Assembly (NCBI RefSeq): GCF_008923245.1
Contig: NZ_WBOS01000013.1
Span: forward strand, 1 to 64,000
Length of the DNA: 64,000 nucleotides
Direction of reading: 5' to 3'
Source of the DNA: Cytobacillus depressus
GTDB taxonomy: Bacteria > Bacillota > Bacilli > Bacillales > Cytobacillaceae
Positions within the stretch are counted from its first letter, which is position 1. Every line of letters starts with the position of its first letter. Positions 8,325 to 16,958 of the stretch are shown here, in pieces. A model generated the notes under the pieces. That model did not search any database, was not told where the DNA came from, and worked only from the letters and a program-made list of their open reading frames with translations. The position numbers were made by a program, and so were the translations under genes.

Positions 8325-10400
8325 TCATTCCTGATCATTTTTATATTTAGGCATATAGATCATCGTCTTAAATAAATCTCCATCAATTTGGATAGTGAAT
8401 TTACCCTTTTGTATATCTGTTAAACTTTCGGCAATAGATAGCCCCAATCCGCTGCCTTGGCTAGATCGGGATTCATCACCCCTTTTAAACCGCTCCATTA
8501 ATTCGTTTGCGGAGATATTGAGCTCATAGGCTGAAATATTTTTAAAGGTGAGGAGGATTTCGTTGCCTACATCCTCAATATCGATATAGACTCTCGATCC
8601 TTTGAGCGCATATTTAAATATATTGGATAATACGTTTTCAATGGATCTCCATAGTAATTTTCCGTCTGCATGAATATAAACCTTTTCCGTAGGGTAATTG
8701 AACCTAAATTCTAAACCTTGCTCTTCAATTTTATCACTAACTTCCCCTAGACCCTGGTTGATTAACGATCCAATATCAATTCGCTCCAACTGAACCGGAA
8801 TATTTCCGCTTGAGGCCTTAGCTGCTTCAAATAAATCATCAGTCAGTATTTTTAACCGCTGCGATTTTTGATCCAATACTTCGACATATTCCGCTACCTT
8901 CGCTGGGTCCTTTTCCGTTTTAAGTAAATCCACATAGGTAATAATAGAAGTTAGAGGTGTTCTTATATCATGGGAGACATTCGTGATTAGTTCTGTTTTT
9001 AACCGTTCACTTTTTAGTTCGTTATCAACCGCCTTTTTCAAACCATCGGTGATGCCGTTTATGTTTGCGGCTAGTTTACTAAACTCTCCTTTTCCGCCCA
9101 CATCAATGCTATGATGAATATCCCCATCCATTATTCTCTCTACCCCTTCCTTTATGGCATTAAATGACTTGATTCTTCTTAAGGAAAACCAAGCGGCGAG
9201 ACCTAAAGTGATAGGGAACATGAAAAATGTTAAAGCAATCAATATTGGATAGCCAATAACGATTAGAACCGTCTTTACCGCAATATTTCCGTTCTCATAT
9301 ATATCCCTTACAAACTTAAACAGCATCAAGAAGAATTTATAGATTAACGTATGCTTGAAAAACGTTCTACTTTTGATATGCCTTACTAGAGATAGAATCA
9401 GCGTGAACCCTGCTGCTGAAATCGGAATCGTGATCGGTATGACTGCTTTGTCCATATTTGTAAAACCCACAGAGTCCATCATGGCAACCCATATCACCGT
9501 AAGTCCCGAGAATAGGAAAATGTTAATATCAACATATAATTTATCTACTGCATGCAAGTGTACCTCTTGGTCCTTAAATGACTTTCTTCCGGTCACGATG
9601 ATTAAGTATAAAAATAAAAGAATGAACCCTGTGAAAAATCCTATTAATTGATAATAGCCTTTTGTGGCACTCGCTTTATTTTCCTGCCATTCTTTTTCTT
9701 TGTTATTTAAAAATTTCTCTGTAAAAGCAACAAACACAGCCTGATCTTTCGGATCCAATTCTTCTGTATTTCCCCAATAGAAGTAATTATCTTTATCTAT
9801 TTCTTTTGGGTAAATTTCTCTTGAATAGCCCTCAAATACCATGTAAGCGGGATACGTTTTAAACTGCCCCTTTTCCGTCTGCGTGCTGTTCTTATATACA
9901 TTGACCCCATCAGTGGCATAATATAAAGGATCTTTCACCTCTTTTATCCTTTGCAATAATGAATGAAATTCTCTTAAGTCATCCTTAACCAGCCGATCTT
10001 TTGCCTGAGAAATCCTATCTCCATACTCTTCTTTAAACTTTTCATAGTTTTCCGCTTCACCTAAATTCGGATTATAACTCTTCGAATTTTCAGAGTAACT
10101 TAAGTATAAATCCTCTTCTTCGCTTCTTAATTCATCCTCACTGACCGTTCCTCCATTTAAAATATGTTCCTCGCTCTTATATTCCTTGATCAGTCTAGAG
10201 AGTCCGCTAACGAGCGCATCATTTTCCCAAAGAAATGACTGGCTATGAAGATAATTGTCTTCAAAAACGATTTCAAAATTATTATGGATATCTAACTTGA
10301 CAGCTGCTTGGATGGCACCCGTAAAACATGTAATCATCATGAGAAAAACAATAATTTTTGTTGTGATTCCGTGACTATATTTTTTCAACTTTATATCCAA
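8325..10400 (-). CDS. membrane sensor histidine kinase
   Basis: 691 residues. An N-terminal helix (about 13-33) is followed by a long extracytoplasmic region (about 35-248, rich in charged residues), then a helix at 250-270, two more around 290-338 and one at 375-405. A HAMP-like stretch and the H-box ELITNVSHDIRTPL (His477) lead to an HATPase_c domain with SSQGSGLGLSIAESL. It phosphorylates the response regulator encoded just upstream, whose gene overlaps it by 26 bp. The extra internal helices are unusual for VanS/PhoR-type kinases. The ligand is unknown. Confidence 0.92.
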   Translation of the reverse strand: MDIKLKKYSHGITTKIIVFLMMITCFTGAIQAAVKLDIHNNFEIVFEDNYLHSQSFLWENDALVSGLSRLIKEYKSEEHILNGGTVSEDELRSEEEDLYLSYSENSKSYNPNLGEAENYEKFKEEYGDRISQAKDRLVKDDLREFHSLLQRIKEVKDPLYYATDGVNVYKNSTQTEKGQFKTYPAYMVFEGYSREIYPKEIDKDNYFYWGNTEELDPKDQAVFVAFTEKFLNNKEKEWQENKASATKGYYQLIGFFTGFILLFLYLIIVTGRKSFKDQEVHLHAVDKLYVDINIFLFSGLTVIWVAMMDSVGFTNMDKAVIPITIPISAAGFTLILSLVRHIKSRTFFKHTLIYKFFLMLFKFVRDIYENGNIAVKTVLIVIGYPILIALTFFMFPITLGLAAWFSLRRIKSFNAIKEGVERIMDGDIHHSIDVGGKGEFSKLAANINGITDGLKKAVDNELKSERLKTELITNVSHDIRTPLTSIITYVDLLKTEKDPAKVAEYVEVLDQKSQRLKILTDDLFEAAKASSGNIPVQLERIDIGSLINQGLGEVSDKIEEQGLEFRFNYPTEKVYIHADGKLLWRSIENVLSNIFKYALKGSRVYIDIEDVGNEILLTFKNISAYELNISANELMERFKRGDESRSSQGSGLGLSIAESLTDIQKGKFTIQIDGDLFKTMIYMPKYKNDQE

Positions 10401-11061
10401 CTCCCCACACCACCTTTAAATATCTGGGCTCTTTCGGATTGATTTCGATTTTTTCTCTAATTTTTCTAATATGGACGCTGACCGTATTTTCCGGACTGAA
10501 GGCTGTTTCATTCCATACTTTTTCATAAATTTCTTCGATGGAGAATACTCTGCCAGGGTTTGCGGTCAGAAGCTTTAATATTTTGTATTGAACCGGTGTT
10601 AGGTGAACTCCTTCTCCATCGACCGTTATCGTTTTGCTTTCATCGTCAATGACAAGGCCACCCGTTTTAAAAATGTGTTTCTTTTCTTCAAGCCCGCCTA
10701 GTGTTGTGTACCTTCTTAGCTGTGATTTCACTCTTGCGATCAGCTCTAAAGGATTAAAAGGTTTCGTTATGTAGTCATCTGCCCCAATATTTAATCCTAA
10801 TATTTTGTCATAATCCTCCGATTTGGCGGAAAGCATGATCAATGGAATTTTATTATTTTCTCGAATCTTCATGGTCGCTTTCATTCCATCCATCTTAGGC
10901 ATCATAATATCCATGATAATCAGGTGAATCTCCTGATCGTCGATGATTTCGATTGCCTCTATTCCGTTATAAGCTTTGAATATTTGATAGCCTTCATTTT
11001 CTAAGTAAATCCCAATCGCATCCACAATCGCCTGATCATCATCACATACTAATATGTTCAT
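10375..11061 (-). CDS. OmpR/PhoB family response regulator
   Basis: 228 residues: receiver domain with acidic pocket DDD near the start, phospho-acceptor Asp in IIMDIMMPKMDG, Thr/Ser in MLSAKSED and Lys in ITKPFNPLELIARV; then a winged-helix C-terminal domain (FSPENTVSVHIRKIREKIE, WGVGYKVEKI). I prefer the ATG at 11061 (GGAG nine nt upstream) to 11067. The overlap with the kinase indicates one transcript. The direct repeats at 11133-11171 are good candidates for its binding site and autoregulation. Confidence 0.93.
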   Translation of the reverse strand: MNILVCDDDQAIVDAIGIYLENEGYQIFKAYNGIEAIEIIDDQEIHLIIMDIMMPKMDGMKATMKIRENNKIPLIMLSAKSEDYDKILGLNIGADDYITKPFNPLELIARVKSQLRRYTTLGGLEEKKHIFKTGGLVIDDESKTITVDGEGVHLTPVQYKILKLLTANPGRVFSIEEIYEKVWNETAFSPENTVSVHIRKIREKIEINPKEPRYLKVVWGVGYKVEKI

Positions 11062-11132
11062 AAACATTCACTCCTGTATATGGCCGATCTCCCCTTTATT
11101 TTTGCTTCTAAGGAAATGATAGCCAATAAATC

Positions 11133-11171
11133 TTAACAAACTCTTTATGTAAATCTTAAGATTTTCTTATG
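11133..11171. promoter_or_regulatory. four hexamers phased at 11 bp, OmpR-family binding site candidate
   Basis: TTAACA at 11133, TTTATG at 11144, CTTAAG at 11155 and CTTATG at 11166 are spaced exactly 11 bp apart, the spacing used by PhoP and other OmpR-family regulators. The block lies 70 bp upstream of the response regulator start and 200 bp upstream of phoX. Confidence 0.5.
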
Positions 11172-11259
11172 ATTAATAATAGAGAGACAAAATGAAATAA
11201 ATCAGTAAATATTATGTTGGGACATTTCACACCGGAGCAAGTCCCACTTTTTGCCCTAA

Positions 11260-11308
11260 TTTACAATCCTGTAGCAATTTCTAACAATCTCTTAATATGA
11301 CAGTAACA
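11260..11308 (+). promoter_or_regulatory. possible Pho-box-like repeats upstream of the PhoX-type gene
   Basis: CTAACA (11281), TTAATA (11292) and GTAACA (11303) stand at exact 11-bp intervals; TTTACA at 11260 is 21 bp before the first. They resemble the Bacillus PhoP repeat TT(A/C/T)ACA and lie just upstream of the probable promoter of a phosphatase-like gene. A dispersed palindrome remnant occupies 11216-11258 directly before them. Confidence 0.4.
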
Positions 11309-11373
11309 AAAACTTTAAGTTCCCCGATTATGATGGCATTGTACAAATCATTCTTAATGGGGGTTGGAATCAA

Positions 11374-13287
11374 GTGAAAAAACATCTAGCATTCACACTA
11401 GCAGCTACACTACTATTTCCATCAGCTGCGGCAATTCAAGCTGCTCCGAAACAAGCTGAGGCACAAGCATATTCCTTTAATGGAATGGATGCGCCGAGAA
11501 CCATTGAGGAAATGTCCAAAGCCTATACAAATGCGACAATTGACGTGAAATATAGTGATGGAACAACGAAGTCATTTCCGCTTCGATACGAAAAGCTTTT
11601 TAAATCGACAGATACTTTTGGTAAAAACGGTAAACAGATTCCGGCTGGAACGCCAATTGATGCAAAAGGCAACCCAATTATGGATCACAGTGTTCCAAAT
11701 GATCCTGTTCCATTTATTTCAGACGCGCCAGATTCAAATAGTCTGCTAGAACCTCTTAATGGCACAAGCGGCAACCTTCATTTAGTTTCTCATTATGAGT
11801 ATCACACCGTAGACCATTCTGGTTCAAGCGCTTATGGAAGAGTGCCCGCATCGATGTCTCTATCTACATTACAGCAGGATAAAAAAACGGGTAAACTCAC
11901 TGTCGCTGGCGTGGAGAAAATTGATTTTTCTGAAACAAAGGGGCTTTGGATCCCATGCAATGGGTCACTTTCTCCATGGAACACTCACCTTGGATCTGAA
12001 GAGTACGAGCCAGATGCGCGAATCTTTGAAGAGGAACAAGGAACAGATAAAGACTCTACTAACGTGAAAGCATTCGCGAACTATTACTTTGGAGAAGAAG
12101 GGGCCAAGATGGCTAATCCATATTGGTATGGATTCGTTCCTGAAGTAATCGTTCATCCAAACGGCAAAGCAAAAGCTGTGAAACATTACAGCACTGGACG
12201 CTTCTCGAAAGAGTTAATGAAAATGATGCCAGACAGTAAAACGGCCTATTTTGGAGATGACGGTTCCTATACTATGATGTTTATGTATATCGCTGACAAA
12301 GCAAAGGATCTTTCAAGCGGAACTTTATATGCAGCTAAATTCAACCAAACTGGAACAGAAAATGGCGGATCCGGCGATCTTTCTTGGATCAAGCTAGGTC
12401 ATGCGACAGATCAAGAAATAGAACAGTATATTGCTAGCGACATTACTTTTAGCGACATTTTCGAAACTTCATCAGAACCGAAAGCAGGGTTTACGGCTAT
12501 CAAAACATATGCCAATAAACAAAAGGTTGAATACTTGAAAGTGAAGCCTGGCATGGAAAAAGCCGCAGCCTTTCTAGAAACTCGCCGCTATGCAGCAACA
12601 TTGGGCGCAACAAGCGAATTTAATAAAATGGAAGGTCTTGCACTGAATACGGCAGATAAAAAGGCTTATATGGCCATTTCCGATCAAAGTAAAGGGATGG
12701 AAGTCAACCCCGATGACCCACAGGATGATATCCGCCTGCCAAAAATTAAATCTGGTGTAACGTATGAACTGGATTTGCAAGCTGGACAAACAGATCGCAA
12801 TGGCCAAAAGATTAACAGCAGCTATGTAGCCGCTTCTATGAAGGGAATCGTTGTTGGCGAGGACATGGACAAAGCCGACGAATATGGGAATACCGCTCAT
12901 CCTGAGAAAGTGGCAAACCCTGACAATCTATCTTATTCAGATGCGATGAAGACACTCTTTATTGGTGAAGACAGCGGCATGCATACGAACAATTACGTTT
13001 GGGCCTATGATACTGAAACGAAAAAGCTGTCCCGTATTCTTTCAGTACCAGCTGGAGCAGAAGCAACAGGGTTAATGGCAGCTGATAATCGCAACGGATT
13101 CTCTTATATAATGAGTAACTACCAGCACCCTGGAGATGAACTGGAAGGGAAAAGTATTACAGCTGTAGATAAAGCAAAATTAATAGAAACAATTGACCGA
13201 GAGATTGGTGTGAACAAATCGGGGGATGTAGGTTATATTTCAGGCCTTCCTTCCTTGGAAAACATATCAAAGCCTGCGAAAAAGTAA
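11374..13287 (+). CDS. secreted PhoX-family (DUF839) alkaline phosphatase-like protein
   Basis: 637 residues with a GTG start and a Sec signal peptide (KKH, hydrophobic stretch to about residue 21, AIQAA cleavage region). The mature part has the DUF839/PhoX pattern: GNLHLVSHYEYH, WIPCNGSLSPWNTHLGSEEYEPDAR near 190, later GEDMDKADEYGNTAHPEKVANPDNL and FIGEDSGMHTNNYVWAYD. Known PhoX enzymes are calcium/iron phosphatases releasing phosphate from organic esters. Here export looks Sec-type, with no twin arginine, unlike Tat-exported proteobacterial PhoX. It is divergent from the two-component system, which may control it. Confidence 0.82.
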   Translation: MKKHLAFTLAATLLFPSAAAIQAAPKQAEAQAYSFNGMDAPRTIEEMSKAYTNATIDVKYSDGTTKSFPLRYEKLFKSTDTFGKNGKQIPAGTPIDAKGNPIMDHSVPNDPVPFISDAPDSNSLLEPLNGTSGNLHLVSHYEYHTVDHSGSSAYGRVPASMSLSTLQQDKKTGKLTVAGVEKIDFSETKGLWIPCNGSLSPWNTHLGSEEYEPDARIFEEEQGTDKDSTNVKAFANYYFGEEGAKMANPYWYGFVPEVIVHPNGKAKAVKHYSTGRFSKELMKMMPDSKTAYFGDDGSYTMMFMYIADKAKDLSSGTLYAAKFNQTGTENGGSGDLSWIKLGHATDQEIEQYIASDITFSDIFETSSEPKAGFTAIKTYANKQKVEYLKVKPGMEKAAAFLETRRYAATLGATSEFNKMEGLALNTADKKAYMAISDQSKGMEVNPDDPQDDIRLPKIKSGVTYELDLQAGQTDRNGQKINSSYVAASMKGIVVGEDMDKADEYGNTAHPEKVANPDNLSYSDAMKTLFIGEDSGMHTNNYVWAYDTETKKLSRILSVPAGAEATGLMAADNRNGFSYIMSNYQHPGDELEGKSITAVDKAKLIETIDREIGVNKSGDVGYISGLPSLENISKPAKK

Positions 13288-13334
13288 GTTTGTCATAAAT
13301 ATCAGTTAAGGGGATATCAGATAAGTCCCTAAAG

Positions 13335-13380
13335 TAAAGGAAGTGGAGGAAAACGACTCGTTTTTCTCCACTTCCTTTTG
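13335..13380 (+). terminator. intrinsic terminator of the PhoX-type gene
   Basis: AAAGGAAGTGGAG, about 18-nt loop with GAAAACGACTCGTTTTTC, CTCCACTTCCTTTT, then TATTTTTTT. Long near-perfect stem, U tract on the plus strand. Confidence 0.85.
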
Positions 13381-13447
13381 TATTTTTTTCAATTTTCCTC
13401 TGAAAGTAGCCGGCGGATGCCTGCTAGGGAGTATATTTAAATTATAG

Positions 13448-14218
13448 TTAAACAGACGTAGCTCCTTGACCACCATCTATTCTGTAATAAGATCCGCTAA
13501 TAAATGATGCTTTTTCAGAAGATAAAAATACCATTAAATCTGCAATTTCTTCTGCAGTTGCATATCGATTCATAGGAACTGATGCCTCAAATGCTTTCCT
13601 AGCTTCTTCTGCCTGATCACCCATTGCATTCTTTTCGATTCTTCTCATCATTTCTGTATTTACACCTGATGGAGCAACAGCATTCACACGAACCCCGTAT
13701 TCAGCCATTTCGAGTGCTGCTGATTTATTTAAACCAATTACCGCATGTTTAGATGCAACATATGCGCTCATTCCTGGAGCTCCTAATAGACCACCATTTG
13801 AAGCTGTATTCACAACTGCCCCGCTCTTTTGCTCTTTCATAATTTGCAGGACATATTTTAACCCAAAGAAGGCGCCCATCACATTTACTCCAAATACATT
13901 ATTGAAGTTTTCCTCTGTTTGTTCGGTTATATTTTTAAATTCGCCATTAATACCAGCATTATTGATAAAAACATCAATCTGTCCATAATGTTCTTGCGTC
14001 TTTTGAACATACTCTTTCACTTCATTTTCAACTGAAACATTTGCGGTAAGTAATAATATATCTTTGGCATCCACAGTCGCAGCCGCTTTTTCTAGTGACT
14101 CCCTCTTCAAATCTACTAAAGCTAACTTTGCCCCTTCTTTTGCAAATGCTTTTGCGGCAGCAATACCAATACCGCCAGCAGCACCAGTTATTAATACGAC
14201 TTTGTTTTCAAACAGCAT
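13448..14218 (-). CDS. SDR family oxidoreductase (third gene of the SDR cluster)
   Basis: 256 residues, classical short-chain dehydrogenase: cofactor motif TGAAGGIG (11-18), Asp36 after beta2 (LALVDL) favouring NAD(H), NNAG near 86-89, catalytic Ser140, Tyr153 and Lys157 (YVASK), and the C-terminal IDGG. The length is typical. It is the last of three tandem SDR genes, 50 bp after the second. The substrate cannot be assigned; neighbouring SDRs suggest successive oxidations of hydroxylated compounds. Confidence 0.88.
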   Translation of the reverse strand: MLFENKVVLITGAAGGIGIAAAKAFAKEGAKLALVDLKRESLEKAAATVDAKDILLLTANVSVENEVKEYVQKTQEHYGQIDVFINNAGINGEFKNITEQTEENFNNVFGVNVMGAFFGLKYVLQIMKEQKSGAVVNTASNGGLLGAPGMSAYVASKHAVIGLNKSAALEMAEYGVRVNAVAPSGVNTEMMRRIEKNAMGDQAEEARKAFEASVPMNRYATAEEIADLMVFLSSEKASFISGSYYRIDGGQGATSV

Positions 14219-14268
14219 AATGATACCCTCCTTAGTATAAATCAGTAGATGAACCGTATCCGCACTAC

Positions 14269-15054
14269 TTAATATTTATAAGATTGTCCGCCATCGATTG
14301 GAATAACAACTGCGTTAATGAAATTGGCTTGATCAGATAGCAGGAATGCCACCAAATAACCCACTTCCTCTGGTTTACCAAAACGTTTCATTGGGTTTGG
14401 CTCAACAAACTGTTTCCCTACTTCTTCCCAGTTGACTGGATCTATTTGTTTTAATGAACCTTCGACCATTGGTGTCATAATTGCTCCTGGTGCAATGGCT
14501 TTAATGCTGATTCCGTATTGACCGTATTCAATTCCGGAGTTTCTTGTTAATCCAACCACACCATGTTTGCTAGCTGCATATCCGGATTGGTTTCCTACCC
14601 CACGAATACCACCAACAGAAGCAGTATTAACAATAGAGCCAAAACCTTGTTCTCTCATGACTTTCAATACTTGTTTCAAGCCATAAAACACACCATTTAA
14701 GTTAACATTCACTACTTTTTGGAACTCATCAATGCCAAAATCCTCTGTTAGGTTTTGTTTTCCTTCGATCCCTGCATTGTTAAAAAAACCATCGATTTTC
14801 CCAAATCTCTCAACTGTTTCATTTACATAGTTTTCAACGGCTTTTTCATCTGCGACATTCGCAGTGATAAGCAACACTTCTGCTGTTGGTGCAACTTCTA
14901 ACACTTTCCCTTTTGTTTCTTCTAATGAAGCAGCGTTTAAATCAACGAGTGAAAGTTTTGATCCTTCTTTTGCTACCTGTAAAGCTGAAGCTTGACCTAA
15001 ACCAGATCCTGCACCTGTAATTAATACCACTTTCCCATCAAAACGATTGCTCAT
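14269..15054 (-). CDS. SDR family oxidoreductase (second gene of the SDR cluster)
   Basis: 261 residues. TGAGSGLG (13-20) binds the dinucleotide; Asp38 in LSLVDL again points to NAD(H). NNAG at 92-95, Ser146, Tyr159 and Lys163 (YAASK) form the catalytic set, and IDGGQ closes the domain. It is clearly paralogous to the downstream SDR but not a recent duplicate (many differences throughout). A GGGGGAAG-type ribosome site precedes the ATG. Confidence 0.88.
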   Translation of the reverse strand: MSNRFDGKVVLITGAGSGLGQASALQVAKEGSKLSLVDLNAASLEETKGKVLEVAPTAEVLLITANVADEKAVENYVNETVERFGKIDGFFNNAGIEGKQNLTEDFGIDEFQKVVNVNLNGVFYGLKQVLKVMREQGFGSIVNTASVGGIRGVGNQSGYAASKHGVVGLTRNSGIEYGQYGISIKAIAPGAIMTPMVEGSLKQIDPVNWEEVGKQFVEPNPMKRFGKPEEVGYLVAFLLSDQANFINAVVIPIDGGQSYKY

Positions 15055-15265
15055 GAAAACTTCCCCCTTTTTTATCGTTACGATAAATAATTTATATCCC
15101 CTTGAATTATCTCAATTTAAAATATCTCTAATTAAGTGTATATAGCAGTGTAAAGCCATCTTTTCCTGCTTAGTTCCAGATAGTACGAGTAATTCCCCAA
15201 AGCTAGAATCACAAAGACTCGTTGCCTAATTCAAAATTGAAGCAAAAATCCGTCCCCATGATAAA

Positions 15266-16003
15266 TTATTGAGCTGTATATCCACCATCAACGATTAAAC
15301 TATTACCAGTCATGAATGAAGAATCATCAGAAGCCATGAATAAAACGGCTTTTGCCATTTCTTCTGCTTGCCCAAGGCGTTTCATCGGTGTCGCTGCTGA
15401 TAAAACTTGCTTGCTTTCTTCCGGTATAATTGGTGTATCAATAAAACCTGGGCATAATGCGTTAACGCGAATATTTTGTTCTGCGTATTCGAGGGCAAGT
15501 GAACGAGTTAAGTTAATCACGCCACCTTTTGCTGCATTATAGGCTGCTGAACCAGGTGATCCAACCCAACCGTACATAGATGCCGTATTAACAATCGTAC
15601 CGCCGCCTGTTTTTAACATTTCACGGATGGATTCACGCGCTACTAAGAAAACACCATCTAAGTCAACATTTACAGTATTACGCCATTCTGAATACTCTAA
15701 TTCATGTGAAGGATGAACACGGCCGATTCCCGCATTGTTGAATACAACATCCGCTTTACCAAACGCTTCTACAGTTTGTTTGAAGATATTAGCGACTTCC
15801 TCTTCACTCGTAATATTTGCTTTAATAAAAAGAGCTTTAGCGTTAAGCGCTTTCAATTCTGCTTCAAAAGCTTTCCCTTTTTCTTCATTTAAATCAACAA
15901 GAACCACTTTGGCCCCTTCTGAAACGAATAAACGTGCTGTTGCTGCACCAATCCCAGATGCTCCCCCGGTAATTATAGCTACTTTGTCTTGTAGTTTTCC
16001 CAT
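15266..16003 (-). CDS. SDR family oxidoreductase (first gene of the SDR cluster)
   Basis: 245 residues from the ATG at 16003, chosen for its GGGAGGGA site; the frame extends to 16036. Motifs: TGGASGIG (12-19), Asp37 (VVLVDLNEEKG), NNAG 89-92, Ser142, Tyr155 and Lys159 (YNAAK), VDGGYTAQ at the end. It is divergent from a TetR gene across 190 bp holding an inverted repeat, so this regulator probably represses the cluster. A 210-bp gap to the next SDR leaves room for an internal promoter. Confidence 0.88.
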   Translation of the reverse strand: MGKLQDKVAIITGGASGIGAATARLFVSEGAKVVLVDLNEEKGKAFEAELKALNAKALFIKANITSEEEVANIFKQTVEAFGKADVVFNNAGIGRVHPSHELEYSEWRNTVNVDLDGVFLVARESIREMLKTGGGTIVNTASMYGWVGSPGSAAYNAAKGGVINLTRSLALEYAEQNIRVNALCPGFIDTPIIPEESKQVLSAATPMKRLGQAEEMAKAVLFMASDDSSFMTGNSLIVDGGYTAQ

Positions 16004-16115
16004 GCTAGATCCCTCCCAGTAAAATTCCCCTATCACATTCTAGTGGAAAGTGCTAGATAGATTTCATATCTGTACTATTTTATCCACAATTTAATTGTAC
16101 TACTTTGTTTACATG

Positions 16116-16145
16116 AAACAATCATTAAGATATCATTAATTGTTT
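16116..16145. promoter_or_regulatory. inverted repeat, candidate TetR operator
   Basis: AAACAAT at 16116-16122 and its complement ATTGTTT at 16139-16145 are separated by 16 bp. The repeat lies midway between the divergent SDR and TetR genes. TetR-family operators are usually palindromes in exactly this position. Confidence 0.45.
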
Positions 16146-16195
16146 ACTAATTAGACACTTATGATAAATCTGTCTATTTTGAAGGAGGATTTTTC

Positions 16196-16801
16196 ATGAA
16201 TATTAATCAAAATTCGACATCAAGAAGACAAAATCGGACAAAAGAACATTTAAAACAAGCCTTGATTGAACTCATTAAAGAGAAGGGGTACCATTCCGCT
16301 ACTGTAAAAGATATCGTTGATTATGCCGCTTATAATCGCAGTACCTTTTATATCCATTATCAAGACAAAATTGAATTAGCTGAAGATTTACTTGTTTCCA
16401 TGTTTTTAGGGTTAGAAGCTTCAGTAGGCAAACCATATGTTCCCGGCCGCAAAGTTTATACTTCGACTCTGGATGCACCATCCTTTAATATCGTTTCTTA
16501 TATTTATAACAACCGGAATTTTTTTGAACTGATTAATTATCATGACACGTTACCGGGATTATACACACGCTTCCCTCAAACAATCTTAAAAATTTATCAG
16601 GAACAATTTATTTTCGAAACCATCAACAAGATCCCAGTCAATATGGATTATTTTAAACGTTATACAGCCTATGGCTTTTACGGACTCCTTCATCATTGGA
16701 TCCAAAATGGCTTCAAAGAAACCAAAGAGGAATTTATTCAAGAAGTGATTGATCTAACGAAAACACATATTTACTCACTTGAGTTTATTGGAAATAACTA
16801 A
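16196..16801 (+). CDS. TetR family transcriptional regulator
   Basis: 201 residues with a GAAGGAGG site. An N-terminal TetR DNA-binding domain: TKEHLKQALIELIKEKGYHSATVKDIVDYAAYNRSTFYIHY shows the helix-turn-helix around residues 30-60. The helical C-terminal ligand domain has no recognisable signature. It is divergent from the three SDR genes and likely senses their substrate. GC and codon use do not stand out from the neighbours. Confidence 0.9.
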   Translation: MNINQNSTSRRQNRTKEHLKQALIELIKEKGYHSATVKDIVDYAAYNRSTFYIHYQDKIELAEDLLVSMFLGLEASVGKPYVPGRKVYTSTLDAPSFNIVSYIYNNRNFFELINYHDTLPGLYTRFPQTILKIYQEQFIFETINKIPVNMDYFKRYTAYGFYGLLHHWIQNGFKETKEEFIQEVIDLTKTHIYSLEFIGNN

Positions 16802-16876
16802 TAGGTGTCTGCCATCTTTTAAAACAGGGGCGATCCGTACGTAATAATATTGTGCACATTTTAAGAAACAAAAAAT

Positions 16877-16925
16877 AAAGGGGCCCAGAAATTCAGTTAA
16901 TCTGACTTTTTGGACAGCCCTTTTT
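16877..16925. terminator. possible bidirectional terminator
   Basis: AAAGGGGCCCAGAAATTCAG ... CTGACTTTTTGGACAGCCCTTTTT forms an interrupted stem with a plus-strand U tract, between the convergent TetR and anti-sigma genes. Confidence 0.45.
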
Positions 16926-16958
16926 CTGTATTTTTCTATATAAAAACATCAAGAAATT

